The notes: a model not told the origin generated them from the letters alone. Shown: positions 22,985 to 36,857, numbered from the stretch's first letter. The stretch: DNA of 64,000 nucleotides from Enoplolaimus lenunculus (GCA_030248215.1 JASANG010003720.1:124001-188000); one strand, 5' to 3'. Made by a program: numbers and translations.

Positions 22985-23270
22985 TACGTGAGTGACGATT
23001 TTAATCGTTTTTACACGACTGTATACGTTCACAAGTACAAAAACAGACCGCGGTTTAATTCTATCCAATTCTCTAAAGCACAATAAAACAACTGGTAGCA
23101 TACCATTGGTGGCATTGTTTACGAAAAATACCATCGGTTTCTACAAGAACCATAGCGCTGGATTCTGTGAGATAGGATAATATATAGTGACAGCATAGAG
23201 AGATGTAGAAGCTAAAACCCTGTTGATAGGGTATTTTTTTAAAAAAATGCATACTATAGTAGAGGCGGCC

Positions 23271-23404
23271 CAAGTATAGAACAGGACCGGAACGTTTCCT
23301 GGCGGGACTGTAATAGAGTATGAGCTTAAGCTTTAGATTATTTTTTGCTTAGGCTTAGGTAGACTTAGGAATGTGCTTATAGTACTGTTCCTGCCCTGTT
23401 CTAT
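23271..23404 (+). mobile_element. Family B MITE, short copy
   Basis: Starts GGCCCAAGTATAGAACAGG and ends CCTGTTCTATTGGCC. Flanks GTAGAGGC and GTAGACGC agree at seven of eight bases. The TTAGGC array is reduced to a few hexamers. Confidence 0.8.
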
Positions 23405-23672
23405 TGGCCGTAGACGCTGTACGCAATGCGAAAAGTGCTTGCTATATAGCGATCAAAGACAGGGGGCACAGCTAAAAAGCTTATACGATCAGTTTTAAGT
23501 GGATGAAAACGAAACGGTGGTGGAATTAAAAAATAATGAGTTTTTAAATTTAAACGGGATTTCGTGGTCTTTTTCTCGTCAATATGCTGATGGATAATGA
23601 ACTGCCTGTTCGTCTGGAACCAAGATTATATACAGAGAATTGTCCAGTCGAGAACGTTTTTTCTTTTTAGTA

Positions 23673-24069
23673 TTGTAGTGACCCGAATAAGAGGGGGACT
23701 GATATTTATTTGGCCTCTCCAGAAGGCACCCCCCCTTGTTATTCGGTTACGGACTGTTACTTATTTTTAACCCACGCTCTGCCACCCTTCGTTACTGATA
23801 TCTATCCATTTGTCTTGTTAAAAGCATGAGCGATCACGCAAGGTTATACATAGGAACGTACTTTCAAAATTTAAGTACGCCTTAAAGATTCGAACTCAAT
23901 TTTGTTTGGTCCTGGAGTCATTTATGCACTACAATTAGGAATAACTGACCTTCATGGACTCTAATTAGGATTTAGGGACTCTTATTAGGGATACGGAGTC
24001 CTATTGATTGGGACTCAAAATGGGACCCCCCTCATATTTCACCACATCCTCTTATTCGGGTCATTACAG
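23673..24069 (+). mobile_element. Family F element, TA-flanked
   Basis: Inverted ends TTGTAGTGACCCGAATAAGA and CTCTTATTCGGGTCATTACAG between TA dinucleotides. The interior holds GGACTC/GAGTCC repeats and a GGTTACGGACTG block shared with the 6537 and 22630 copies. Confidence 0.8.
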
Positions 24070-24302
24070 TAATAGGGTTTCTGGTGCGTAAGGCGTTTCC
24101 TCAACTTTATAAAATAACGAAAAATCTATTAGACAAAATGCGATCAAGCAAATCTGAAGACACTGAACATGAACAAAATGCGTCATGTGTAGTTGAGTAT
24201 CAGGGGAAAAATTACAGTCGGTTGCCAAAGGTAAACAAAATTTAAAGAAGCTAAAGGTGAAGCTGGAAGTGAAGCAAATTTAGGCAGTTAAAAAATAGTG
24301 CT

Positions 24303-24389
24303 GGCGGAATCGAATTTGACTCAGTTTGTGTAGTCCCATAGAGCCTATTTCGGAGAGTCAATTTGACTCACTATTTTTTGCAGTGTGTT
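24303..24389 (+). mobile_element. Family H right-end fragment
   Basis: GACTCAGTTTGTGTAGTCCC and ATTTGACTCACTATTTTTTG followed by CAGTG match the right half of the 22772 element. A similar fragment lies at 25247-25298. The open frame starting at 24326 overlaps this repeat. Confidence 0.6.
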
Positions 24390-25487
24390 ATCAAACCACT
24401 TGGTTTAGTCTTATTTGTCAAGAAATTACTACATTACTCAAAATTGTAGGAAAAAATCTCAGCCAAAGCACCAAACGACACTATTTTTGTAAATATGCAA
24501 AGTTTCACTACCGAAATTGCCCAAATCTCCGGCAATATTTTACCAGAGCCGAAAGCCGATTTTCTGCCATGAGCCGGAGATGGAAACAATACCTCTGGTT
24601 GTTGTACTCTGTTGACTTCATAAAAACAAAATTAAGTTTATTTTATACTCTTGAAACACTTTCACTAGCACTGTTTTGAATGTGTCAACATGTGACGCCC
24701 AAGTAGAAACACAAAAAGAAACACACAACTATAGTGACACCTTATTTTAGTCGCAAAAGCTAATTTGTGGTTTATACCAAACGCGACGACACCGCAAACT
24801 TTTTTCCAAAACACAAAAACGTATCCTACTGGCAAACAGCAAGGCATGATAGCACTTGACAGAGCATAAACGCTATTTCACCATTATGGCATGTTTATCG
24901 TCCGTTTGTGTGTTCTGCACAAAAGGAAGGTATAATACCGTCATAGCGGGAATGTTGTATATTTTTCGCTTAAAGAATACAATCCGGACCCTTGGTAAGT
25001 TTCACTATTAAGCTGCACGCATCAGAGCTGTAGTTTAATACAGCTCAGAGCGCTATTCCCTGTGCGACATATCGCAAATCGACCGAGTGAGGTTCACACA
25101 GTTACCACCATGTCTGTATGGGAACTAAAAATTTCAAGTTATTTTTATCAAAATTACAGCCGCAATCATCTTTGCATAAAATTTTAAATTTTCGTATATT
25201 CTTAAGAAATGATTTTCTGGCATTTTTTGACTCTTATGAAGTCTCGAAAAGCCTAATTCTGAGAGCGTCAATTTGACTCACTATTTTTTGTAGTGTAAGG
25301 TCTGTCTTCAGTTACGGGAAAAGACCTCCGGCCGCGCTAAACTTTATGCTGGAGAATCCGCAACTTAATAGGCAATGAAATTTTTCGTGCCCCTCGTACA
25401 CTCCTTAAAAAGACGTAAGTATATAATCGGTTTTTTAACAATGTTTACACATTTGAAGTTCGCAAAATTCATTATTTTATGACCTAA

Positions 25488-25575
25488 TTCTGCTCCAATT
25501 CCGACTCAATTCTGCTCCATTTCCTACTCAATACTGCTCAATTTCCGACTCAATTCTGCTCCATTTCCGACTCCG
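25488..25575. repeat. 22-bp tandem repeat, TTCCGACTCAATTCTGCTCC
   Basis: About four copies of a 22-base unit, followed by CGGCAAAATTTGATGACCTC, as in the interiors of the CCGGAG-type family C relatives. Probably the iterated part of a decayed element. Confidence 0.65.
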
Positions 25576-26461
25576 GCAAAATTTGATGACCTCCGGCTCT
25601 TGCTGTGTCTTGGCAGAAATATATACAATGCCTGGTCGACTATGCCTTGCCTTCTGCGAAAATTTTCCGAATTGTACATTATATATATACACATATATAT
25701 AAAATGCTAGAGAATACATGATGCACAATCTTCAATATTAAAGTGATTTTTTAAAAAAAATATTCACTCAAGTTTCAAAAACACGTCAGTTACAGTTTTT
25801 CCATTTAAAATACAACATAGTTGTAGTATGATGGATGACGAAAGCATACGACGTGTAAGCTGTCATGTGTTTTTGATGACTGCGGTTTGCTGGTTTGTGA
25901 CTCACGTACGGCATTTGTTTCTATGTCATTATTAGAAAAACTCCCTTTCGAGCCTGTAAATTTACGTTTTTCCAATTACAGCTTAACGAATGCAATCCGG
26001 TAACAAACTGACACACTGCAAACGAAAGTACCTATAAAAACCGGAGCCGGAGGTGAATATAAATCAAAACTGAAAACGAAGCGACAGAAAGGTAATAAAA
26101 GGATGCTAAATTCCGGTTATACCTGCAAAAAAGGCTTATTTGCTTGTTATGTCAGCTAAAGCCCACAAGTCACGCAGATTTCTAGTTTTAATAACTATAT
26201 ATGCAGAATAAATTTGCAAAACACGGAATTTCTTCTATATTTTACGCATACAAAAAGTTTCAGCAACACTAGTCGCAAAAAATATAAAGTTTTTTTATAC
26301 ATTAACCAGAAAACAAATGCACGCGTATAGTTTAAAATTTTTTCAGTTGCAACTAAAACACAAAATATATAAATATGCACGTCATATAACAAACACGCTG
26401 CAGAAGTGAAGCATTGAAAACTGTATAGCAGAAGCGAATAGACAATAAAAATGCTGAACAA

Positions 26462-27600
26462 CAGAGTGCAACCGGAGGTGAACAATACCGGAGCCGGAGG
26501 TCAACGAAAAATGATGGTTAATTAGTTAAGCAATATGTTGTTAACTGTTTGTTTTACGCTAATGTTCTGCGAAATTTCGAAAATTCTTTCCTGAAAATTG
26601 TGGCATTGGCTATTCTGATTTTCTCATTGTACAATTTAACAAAATTTGGCACATTATTCTAACTTATTTTTCTAAAATATCTGAGCGTTTATTGCCATAA
26701 TTTTTAATTTGTGTCAAACTCTTATAATTTATCATACTTTTACCAGTTACTGAATTTGTTTTAGGATTTTGGCATTATGAATGGTGTGTTTACACGATTA
26801 AAAGCGATAAAAGTGACCATCAGAAATATAAAAATGGCTGATACACAGGTCCCAAAATTAAGATCATAACAACTTAGTCTGACAATTCGGAGCTTTAATA
26901 GTTTCGACCATACGTTGTATGTTTTAGCGTATTATCAAAGGGCCTAAACTTGACTAGAGCTGAAAGGAGTTCTTCACTTGATACGACATGTGTGGTTACT
27001 GTATTAACTCTCCTGAACCCATAAGCTGGAGTATAGGCGGCGGGCACTTTGCGGCTCTGCTTCGCAGCACAAATGTCAAATTCCTATAAAAACTAATTGT
27101 CCAAAAAAGTACTAAAACAATTTCAACAACTCCCAACAATGCAAACCGCTTGCAAACTATTTTAGCAGTTTAAATAACGAAACAGGTCTTTGGATTGGAC
27201 ATCAGCATTTAACCGCAGATGCAAAATACCGGAGCCGGAGATGAACCGAAATTAGGCAGTTAAAATAATGCAAATATCTATAAAATGTAGCAACCCAACG
27301 TTTTGCTTCTAGGTTTAGGCATTGTTAAGAAATTCCCGCAATTTTTTGGCTCAAAATGGTACCCATAGTAAAAGCCAAACGCACCGAAATCTTTTGCAAA
27401 ACTATGGGAAATTTTACTACCAGGTGTGACTCCGGCTCCGATAGAATTTTTGCCAAAGTTTCCGGTAATTTCTGTAGTGAAATATGTATGCACAAAAATT
27501 GTCTTGTTCGGCGCGTTGGCCTATATAGTTTTGGTACAATTTTGAGAACAAATTGTCAGGATTTTTTTAAAAATAAACCTACGGCTTCAGTTGCAACCTG
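26462..27600 (+). mobile_element. Cluster of CCGGAG-type family C relatives
   Basis: Starts CAGAGTGCAACCGGAGGTGA and ends CAGTTGCAACCTG, with a second internal start near 27215 (ATACCGGAGCCGGAGATGAA). No matching flanks are seen, so this is probably two overlapping or nested decayed copies. Confidence 0.45.
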
Positions 27601-29708
27601 CTAGTATCAAAGTTATTATCGGCTTTAACATTGCCACGGCTTAAAAAACTAAACAAACCTAATCTATGCTGATCATCCTATGGCTTTGAGGTTGCGCTGA
27701 AATGTAAAAATATTCCAATATATTTATTTTGATACAATATCACATACATACAATAAAAAACCACGTTCTGTACAGTGCAGACGAAAGTTACCGAAAATGT
27801 TTAAATCAACAAAGTATACAACAAAACAACAAAAATTGAACAAAACGGGATTCGAAACAAGCATATTTTGCATTCGCTCCACGTCGGTGTGAAAGTAAAC
27901 ATAACCAAATTCAAAAAGTTTCTAAAATATGACATTGTCACGACGGATGATTGATTTGTTCGGTTTTGGTGAAACGAAAAGTTTTGGCGAAATGTAAAGC
28001 TGAAGACTGTATCATTGTCCCAGAGACAATGAAGTAAAGGAGTAGACGTGAACAACTCCTGTTGCAGCCCGCAACTTTACTCACTTTATAGAACACCGGG
28101 TTCTTGTCTAAAGCTAAACCTTTGCCGAAACGTAGCATTATAACCACACGAGTCAACATTTAATATCGGATAATTCCTTTTGTCAACATTACCATCATAT
28201 CGGATAATTCCAAAAATAGGATTGTATTTTAAAATAGTAAACAAAATCTTCAACATTCAAAATACCAACAAATAACGATAAATTGTTATCAGAATTAAAC
28301 AGTTCCTCATAACAATACAAATTGTGCAAATCGTGTCAGAACAGCAGATCAATCTAACACAATAAATATGGTCTCAAAACTAACGTTTGCGTTCCAGAAC
28401 CACCGCAAAAATATTGCGGTAGGAACTCATAACGACTTGTAGTTGGACTGCGTCGATTAACTGGTATCAGTAAAAATCGACAGTTTAGGCTGACGTAAAC
28501 CAGTGCATCGATCTGAGCAAGAGGCGTGCCGAGCGCCGTCGAAATTCGACTGCCTCGATAAGTCAGTAACGTCGTATTAACTTAGCTTAGACTAAACATT
28601 TATCTAAAAACTTAGACTAAAGTTTGAAAATATGTAAGTTTTAGGCGTAAAATCCTGAACACCTATGAATGCATCTAGTTTGATTACCCTAACGTACCAG
28701 TTGCGATAATTTAACGCGTTCCTGCACATTTTGTCATTTGAGAAAACAAACGAAAAGGCAGGTTACAGTTAGAAAATACAATACCTGATGGTAAGCCAAA
28801 TTTATGCTACATTATGTTTGTAGTTTAATTCAAGATTCTGTGAAATTTTGGTAAAATTGCACTAGTCGCTTCGCAGTTCCGTGCGCATTATTTCTCCGAG
28901 CTGATTAGCTGAGGCATATTTCGTGGTATCCTTGGACTTTACATTGTACGCCGCAAAAGGCAAAGCACGAGGGTGGTTAACTTTACACTCCGCTGTTTCA
29001 AGACACGGCTTACCCTATCGAAAATTACAGAGTGGTGGCGAAAGAAACTATAGTATCACTCAGCAAAAATCAGACACAACAGAAAATTGTAACAAAACTG
29101 ACAACTCTCCTTGGTAACAAATTTCGACCATGACCACTTTATTATAAACTGAAAAATTTCGGAAGCCACACCGATTATGAAATTGTAACACCAACGTCAA
29201 AACTAAAATTTACCCCGAAAATTTAAATTTAACGTTAAATTTGAAATTTTACCGCCAAAACTCAAATTTCCTTACAAAAACTTGGAAGTTCCCGCCCAAA
29301 TTTGAACACCTCAAGAGTAAGAATTTTCCGCAAAATTTTCAAAATATGCATACTAAACTTTCCCGCTTATATTTGAACCACCCTCGGACTTTGAATTTCC
29401 TGCAGTTTTAGAAGTCCACATACTCTTCGAGATTGTATGATTTCCCCGCTGCACAGTGGTCGGAAACGCCTAAATCTGCAAAAATATTCTACCAAAATTT
29501 GTTTTCTGCAAACACTATGAACATACTATTTAAAACGGTACGAATGTTTGCATGTGAGGTACGCACGTATTATAGCGTGCGTGTCCAGCTGAAAACCCAG
29601 AATCCAACCAAATTGCCAACCAAATTAGAATGCAGCCTGTGACGTTGGCAATACACAGTGTTGTCTGTAGCAAAAATACAATGCAAGAGTCCACGAAACA
29701 AGAACGTT

Positions 29709-32700
29709 TCATGAACAAATCTTCACTTCTTGTTTAAACTTTTCGCTCAACAGTTGCATTACATCACGATGTCTCACTGCATTGGTTGTTTTCCTTACAG
29801 ATCCATAATTTTCTTGCACAAACTTTGCGAAACCGCTCAACTGCCTCGGAGTCTTTGGAGTGACTGTACAAGCTAATGCTACTGCAGAATTGGCATTACT
29901 AGGACCTGATGAACCAGCTGTGGTCAGACATCGATTGTTAGTTTGCGCTGGTTGCTCAGTTTGTATCGTGTCTGGTTTCGGAATCGACTTGCTTTGCGCT
30001 GGATTAATAAAGAGTTCAAATCGACCATGACAAACACCGCAAACAAATTTCGCAATATCGATTGATTTTGAATGTCGATGCAATCTAAAAATTAACCGCT
30101 CATTGAACATACAGACAATGAGTAAACTAAATGAGTCATTGGTTTGCTTGCATAACTATAATTAAAATAATTTTTTTAATAAACATTGGTTGAGTTTCCG
30201 AAATCTTACTTAAGTATTTACTTAAGCTATACTAAAGTATAATGAAAAAGTAATAGTTTTGCTTTATATTAAAGAGACATTATGAGTTTACAATTTCAAT
30301 TAGACCAAGGCTAGCATACTTGAATGGTTAACCTATAACACATTAAATTTAGTCAGCAGATTAAGTATTTACTTAATTTATTCTGTTTAAAAACGACAAA
30401 ATGGTTAAGTAATTACTACTTAGCACGTACTTACTTAAGCATGTACTTACTTAGGTACTACGTCGTACCTAAGTAGAGTTTCATAAACCCAGCCAGTGAG
30501 AAACAAACCTCAAACTAGGCCGTCTGTTACATTAGCAATTTTTTCAGTTTGCCAAAAAACAAACTTTAGTAAGCTTTTAAACAACTGTATAAAATGTTCG
30601 CATTGTATAGTATTGCTATACTTCTTGCACCACGAAAAACTTTAGTAATTATCAGGGTGCAATCGGAATTCCAATTTCGATTTAAAACGAGTTCCGATTC
30701 CGATCCAGATTCCGATTGAACAATTAATCGGAATCGGAAATTCCACGTTTTAATTTTAGACCTATTATGATATGTTGTATAACAATTCAGCATCATTTAT
30801 CTATTAATTTGCTTTAGATAAGTTAACTTATCACTAAATTATAGTTTAGATTTATAAAGCAAAAACATTGCCCATTTGTTCATGCGACGTTTTTGAAAAG
30901 TGTTGCCGGCCAACAGACACCCTAAAATCAATATTTTACTTGTTAATACAAATTATCCGTATATCACAAATTTTGTAGTTCCGATTCGGATTCCGATATA
31001 AATTTGCATTTCCGATTCTGGTATAATCCAGTTGTTTCGCTTTGCGCCCTGATAATTATATTTACTTTCTTTCCTGCGCGAGTTTAATTTTTTGCAAGTT
31101 TTCAGTTGCAATAGAATGTTAATAAGCGAGAAACAATTTTCAAATTTAGTTTGTTAGTTTGGTTTAGGTGTTTTGGTTTCGGTTTGAGAGCATGTCTACA
31201 GGAATTAAAATAATTTTCGGACAAAACAATAATTTTTACATAAAATTTGCAGTATAACATGATTTTAACCGTTTGATCTTGTTGGTATGCTTTGACAAAA
31301 AGTTTTGCACCCGAACAAGGACAACAACCAAAGTCAAAACGATACTTACTCATACGAACAAGATGAACAACGATACACAAACTTCTTCCTGATTTCGTAA
31401 TGATGCAATCGAGCCAGTGGTGGCAGTTTCGAGTAAGTCTTCTGACACATTCTAGCCCTATATAGATTACTTATCATTGTATTCATAGGCGTACGCACGC
31501 GGGAGGCAAAAGCCTCCCTACCCTTTCCGCCAAAAAAATTACATGTGGAAAAACATCCAACTATTCTGTAGCCTTTACGTTGTATAGAATCGCCCCCTCT
31601 TTTAACATTCTTGCGTACGCTTCCGGGTGTATTTAATTTTTTTACCAAAACCCAACAGAATCAACAATATTCGCTGCTGAACTAATATGTTTCTATAAAT
31701 CTGTACTTCCACAGGTATTAAAATTTCAGTTGCATTCGGCAAAAACCATTATGAACTAAAGTTCTAAGCATAAATACCAGTATAATAAATGTAAACTTAG
31801 GGGTAACTAACACACCAATATTTCCAATGCTTTCCATGAGCATTTTGTATCCCATATACGATCCATACCATTGCATGACACATTTCATGCAGCAATGTAT
31901 CGCGAAGGCGATCTATAGCAAACGTTTATTACAACACGTTAAAAGTCAACACTTAAAAATACATTAACATTCTACATCAAACTGTTGGTAATTATCAGCC
32001 AGTCATTTAAGACCGTTCTTAATGAAAAAATAGAAACTATAAGACTCGTTTTAATATGAAAACTTTTTATAAAGTTCTACAGTTTTAAGGAATAGGCTAT
32101 TACATTTCACATACCGCGCCAACTGATAGTTTTAAAATTTCGCTAAGGAAAAATAATGATATGTCGATAAAAATTATTTTATTTTACTTCGTATACAACT
32201 ATTATACACTTTCAGGAGCACCCGGGCAATAACTGATGCTAACCTGCAGAATCGCAAACTTTGATTGAGAGTTCAATTCGAATAGCGCGAATACCATTGA
32301 TTCTTCGATAAAATGTTCGTCCTGCAGTGGTCAAAAGTCGTGCATGCCAAGTAACTGGCGTATCCTCGGGTATCTGAAACAGCATTAAACATTACTACAG
32401 GTCTTATATACACACGGCTAACTATTTTTATTACTATAAACCGTAAAATTTAAACTATCATCACAACTGAAATGTTTTAATTCGACCAAACGCACAGACA
32501 TGCAACCGAATAGCACAAAGGTATTGTTAACGTAAGTAAAGTACGAATCTTATTTTGATGTAACATGCACGTAAAAAACCAACCTTATTGTCAAAAATTC
32601 TGCGATTAAACATTTTGAACAAATACCAAGCTAATTCTTCACGTTTTCGTCGAAAATTCGTCAAATAATTGTTTGCAGATATATCTTTGGAGCACTCCAA

Positions 32701-35700
32701 ATGATTTGCCGATAATGAGAGCAAAAAAATTTCTTCTTGGTGGAGACTACGAGAACACAACTCATAATTTGACGACTGACACTCAACCAAACTCTGCTTT
32801 GAAGATTTAACCTGTGTTGAACAAGCGCTATGTTGTCGATTGTGAACAGAATGTTTATAAGGTTTTAGTAGCGATTTGCGACGTTTGATGACTGAATGAG
32901 TTTTGACTAAACAAAATATTTGACTGTTCATAATTCCATCTTTGACCAAGCGAAGAGGCGACTACGACTAATATGCTGAATTGTATTCTCAATCTCAAAT
33001 GCGTGTAGCACCTATCACCAGTTGTATTTTCCTAGACGCAATTACGCTGACACTCAAGCAATGTTTTGCCAAGTTTTTTTAAAAGTCCAACAGTAATTTG
33101 GAGATGGAAGTTGACCGGTTCCTTTTCCGGATCCTGCGAAGAGATTTAATTACTGTTCCTATTCCTGTTCCGGCAAAATTTAGTTCCTGTTGGAACCCTA
33201 CTAGATATGTGCTCGAACAATGTGCTATTGCCACAACAAAATAGAGTGGACGCAGCAGTTTGTTATAATTATAATTATTTATTTCCTGGTGGGCTTGGCG
33301 TAGAATGTGCAGCTATATAAATTGTGTTGCGAAGTTAGTTTAGTTTTTAATGCTATTAAATGCTCAGAAAATTTTTCCAAGTTGTTCGCGTCGAGTACCG
33401 TGGCTAATATATGTGGCGAAGCTTTGTCATGCAGAAAAATAACGTTAGTACAAGTTCCCGATTAACAATCTCGCGGAGGACGTCCAACTAACCAGTTTTA
33501 TTTTAAAGGCGTAACAGTATCAGCGTATCCCAATTCCTAAGTTTAAAGTTCAGCGTTGTTTGCCACGTTCTGATATTTGAATAGAGTTCAGTACTCGATT
33601 TGAATTAATTATCTGGCTCCGGCCGGATATTAATTTATCCGGGTCGGGGATTTTTTGGTATCATGAATTCGAATTCGGTCAAATCGTGAATTCGCGGACA
33701 TCGTTGGCTCCGGTTACGGTTTTTTGGTGTACGGTTGAACCCTGTTCGCTGGATGGTGCATTAAGTGCTTATACCCATTTGAGAATATGGGCTTAGATAA
33801 CATCTGATATCACCAATATGGCTACCGCTACAATATATAATACTTTAATTTGTTAATTCTTTCTTAACCATGGACTGCTAAAGTAACATGTGACTGCAAT
33901 ACGAATAATAATCTACGTACATATTTACTCTATTTTAAAAACGCAACTTACAACCTATCGTTCGACTGACATCATTCAATTGCACAAGCGGCAGATGCTC
34001 TTCATCAAACAGTAAACGAGCCTTTGGAGTGGGAGTTTGAGGCTGTGTGGCACATGATAATTTCAAAGACCGTTGATTTTGGTTAGTGTTCATCGGTTGG
34101 CAGACCCTCTGCGTTTGTCTACAGTTTTGTTCAGAACACGAACGTATTACAAAATCCTGAGCAAATTGGTGTTTTTGCGTTTCCTTACGACAGACAGTAA
34201 CGTGTGTGGCCTTAACTGTAGAAATAACATCACCAGAAGTATTTCCAGTTGCCGGTTTTACATTGCTGCTTTTACTGCAGCTTTGGTCCTTGTTTGACGC
34301 AATGATCATACAATCAGAATTTTCCGCTAAAAAAGGAACTTCCTGTAAACGGTATGCGGTTAATCTAGGACTGGCTTACGAAAAATTGTACGCAATGCCC
34401 CAATTTAAATTTTTGGGTTCGCTCCTAGAGTTCTAATTTGAATCAGAGCTCATTCAAGTCTTAATTCGAGCAATCAGTTTTTTAAAAATAATCTTTTAAC
34501 ATTGTTTTTAGTGGAACCTCGGATCAAATTTAGAAAAGCGCATACTGCCCAATTAGTTTACGTTTTCTTACATTCACCGGATTATTCATGGTAAGTATAT
34601 CTTTATCAGGCTTTGCGTTAAAAATAAAAAAAGATTCTTTTTTCATATTTTTCCAATTCGAAGGACACGATAAGCCCGGGAATGCTGCATAGATATAGAT
34701 ACATCGTAAGAAAGAAAGAGTTGTTAATTCAAGATTCTCAAGGATCCCATTCTATCACTCTAATAAACTGATCACATACTACGTATGTACCATGATAATT
34801 ATGTATATCTTTATCAGGCTTTGCGTTAAAAATAAGAAGATTATACAGCTACCGTCTTTATTTTAGATAAAATAAAAACCACGAACATTGATTTTCATCA
34901 CTGCTATTCGTAATATTGAGCACAGAATTGTCTTCATCTTCAATGAGATCAGATAGCCGTTTGCGGCTGTCGCACACGAGTTCTGGATACAACTGAGCCA
35001 AATCATCAATAAGGAATGATTTTTTACGGCGTGAACTAGTCTATAACAAGTAAACTTGAGCCAATCACCAGCAAGAAAAGAATGTACAACTAAATAACTG
35101 AAGTTGGATAAAGTTTTATCATCACATAATTTACAAACACTGCGCATGCAAGACTATATACGTAATGACGATTTCTTTTATAAGCAAAAACTTTCCGCTT
35201 TATCCATCGAAAACTCAAGATCCGGCTCCGGTTGCAAAATCTGGTATGAGGAGATTCGCAGAAAACGCGACATTTTGATTTTGACCCCCCGGAATTTTTT
35301 GACATTTTTGGTTACAACACCTTAACTGGGGAAAACAAACCATAGAAGGTGGATTTCGCTTCCGTGGATAAGGGAAATCTAAAATGTAGTATTAAGTGAA
35401 TTCTCATCTTCAAGTAACGTTACTTCACTAATAAGGGTTGTGCTATATTTTTATTGACGTGCGGCGCCGTCCGTCACCCACAGGCTGCGTCCGTCAGCCG
35501 CACGGTGCCGTCCGTCCGTTCAACCGTACTGCTTCATGAACAAAAATGTCAATCATTTTTTGGTTCTGTAAAACTAACTACAATCAATTAACAAGTAGGA
35601 TTAAAATTGAAATTTCAAAATTCCAATTTGATTGAGCGTGCAATCGGAATCGGAACTCGTTTTGAATCAAAATTCTAATCGGAATCGGATTTCCGGAATC

Positions 35701-36857
35701 ACCCTGGATTCAATCGTTCGTTGTGACATGAAAATATTGTGCTTGCCACAAATATCAGGTATTCGGTAGTTCTATATACGAGGAGTTGCGCGGAAAACGC
35801 GACATTTTGACCCCCCGAAAAGGAAATTGTAAAAATAAAAAATTAAGAACATATTGCAAACTTGGGCTCTTTCGAATGAACATAGCCTAAGCAATACGAT
35901 TTCGAGTATGTGGACTATGGTTTTGTTACTAGACAAAAAGTTGTGGGCTAAACGAATTTTGAAAGTCGCAATTTTTTAAGATATATTGATCGTTGTAACA
36001 CTCTACAGAAACAAAACCTAAACTTGGCTTAAACGGCTAAAAAACACTGTAAAATTAAATTTCCGGGGGATGAAATGGAGATTAACAAACGTTTTCTTGA
36101 GGATTATACGTATCCAACATCTACCTATATTGCCGATTACGACTGCGCAGTGAGCTAGAGCCCGCTTAATAAAGACTTACACCGTGTATAAAGTTTTAAA
36201 GCGACGATTATACTTTCCGGAAGGATCAAACTTCATTCCACATTCTGACTGCTGTTTTTAAAATGACGTGATTAAAAACATACGTACGTAATATATGCGG
36301 GTAAATCTTTACACTCTGAATATTATACATAGTTAGCGTTTTAAAACTATGTCAATATAACTACAACCAGTTATTGAAATAACTTGAAAGAAAAAGTGCA
36401 GCAGTATAATAGCTAATTGAGGGTACCTGCACGAAGGATCCTTCTGATGAAGTTAAGATCATGTTCAGGCGAGATAAGACCAAGATCGTCTCATTTGGTC
36501 CACCCGTTATGGAGTTATTACCAAAAATTGTCAAATCGATGGAACCGGTTATTAACGGTATATACGTAGCATCTAAACTTGAACACTGTTTGAAGTATTT
36601 GAGTTGCGCAAAATACGTTTATTAAACTAAATTAGAATTAATTTTTAATATGAATCGTCCAGATATCGGTGTTTTGCCCGATATTACACTGGATTCGGTT
36701 ATCTGCTCACACGCTGTCAGACACGTTTCACGGAGAAGTCAAGCATTTACGTATAACACATATACATACCAATAAAAAACATTTTGAAGTAACGTACCGA
36801 AGATGTAGGAATGTCAATTAGTTTAGTTGTCGGAGTACTCATATGAGCGGCAGACAT
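29709..36857 (-). CDS. GCNA: GCNA/ACRC-type SprT metalloprotease with HMG-like tail
   Basis: Exons: 36857-36798 (tentative start), 35040-34887, 34326-33952, 32939-32584, 32373-32244, 31912-31816, 31457-31350 and 30084-29709; phases agree throughout, giving about 551 residues. The family acts in the germ-line nucleus, protecting genome stability and clearing DNA-protein crosslinks. The first 290 residues are Ser/Asp/Asn-rich and disordered, as in other GCNA proteins. The SprT domain follows (about 296-430): REELAWYLFKMF, IELSIKVCDSADRLRDTL, then the zinc-protease motif HEMCH (about 367-371) and the third His in NAHGKHW. A zinc ribbon follows, with RCSSC (421, 424) and CGVC (442, 445) around HRHSKSIDIAKF. 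The last 50 residues (SGFAKFVQENYGSV) look like the HMG-box-like tail of non-human GCNAs. All catalytic residues are present. The weakest parts are exon 1 and the GTTCGT donor of exon 2. Confidence 0.9.
30653..31051 (+). mobile_element. Family C MITE in a GCNA intron
   Basis: Ends CAGGGTGCAATCGGAATTCC and TTCGCTTTGCGCCCTG are inverted. Flanks GTAATTAT and ATAATTAT agree at seven of eight bases. It lies in the intron between the last two GCNA exons and has GGAATC iterations near both ends. Confidence 0.85.
34595..34834. repeat. 32-bp direct repeat in a GCNA intron
   Basis: A 32-base word with TTTATCAGGCTTTGCG occurs at 34595-34626 and again at 34803-34834, 208 bases apart, without any recognised element ends. 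Confidence 0.85.
35435..35525 (+). mobile_element. Family E left-half fragment
   Basis: Begins GGGTTGTGCTATATTTTTA after TAA and continues TGCGGCGCCGTCCGTCACC. The right arm is missing. Confidence 0.65.
35635..35706 (+). mobile_element. Short family C remnant
   Basis: GTGCAATCGGAATCGGAACT and GGAATCACCCTG are the two family C ends with almost nothing between them, so this looks like an internally deleted copy upstream of GCNA exon 2. Confidence 0.55.
36427..36572 (-). other. Possible alternative GCNA 5' exon
   Basis: The minus strand has a TTTAG acceptor, an open frame reading ATYIPLITGSIDLTIFGNNS and onward, and a GTGCAG|GTACCC donor. Its exit phase (0) fits GCNA exon 34887-35040, but its entry phase (1) does not fit the proposed first exon unless a GTTACT donor is used there. 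Other frames on both strands are also open, so this may be chance. The protein stretch matches no family I know. Confidence 0.3.

Larger units (their letters stand above)
7685..29708. other. 22-kb spacer without a supported gene
   Basis: Both strands were read for exon-like stretches with agreeing splice phases and none was convincing. Open frames here are short, lack family resemblance and mostly overlap repeats. The content is inverted-repeat elements, tandem arrays, AT-rich tracts and unassigned AT-rich sequence. Stretches such as 8.1-9.1 kb, 10.9-11.4 kb, 16.0-17.1 kb, 20.7-21.5 kb, 25.6-26.4 kb and 27.6-29.7 kb show nothing I can name. A small or fast-evolving gene, or a non-coding RNA, could be missed. 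Confidence 0.6.

Noticed and set aside
24326-24679. 117-residue plus-strand open frame
   Set aside because: Its start overlaps a family H fragment and the protein has no recognisable feature or splice partner.
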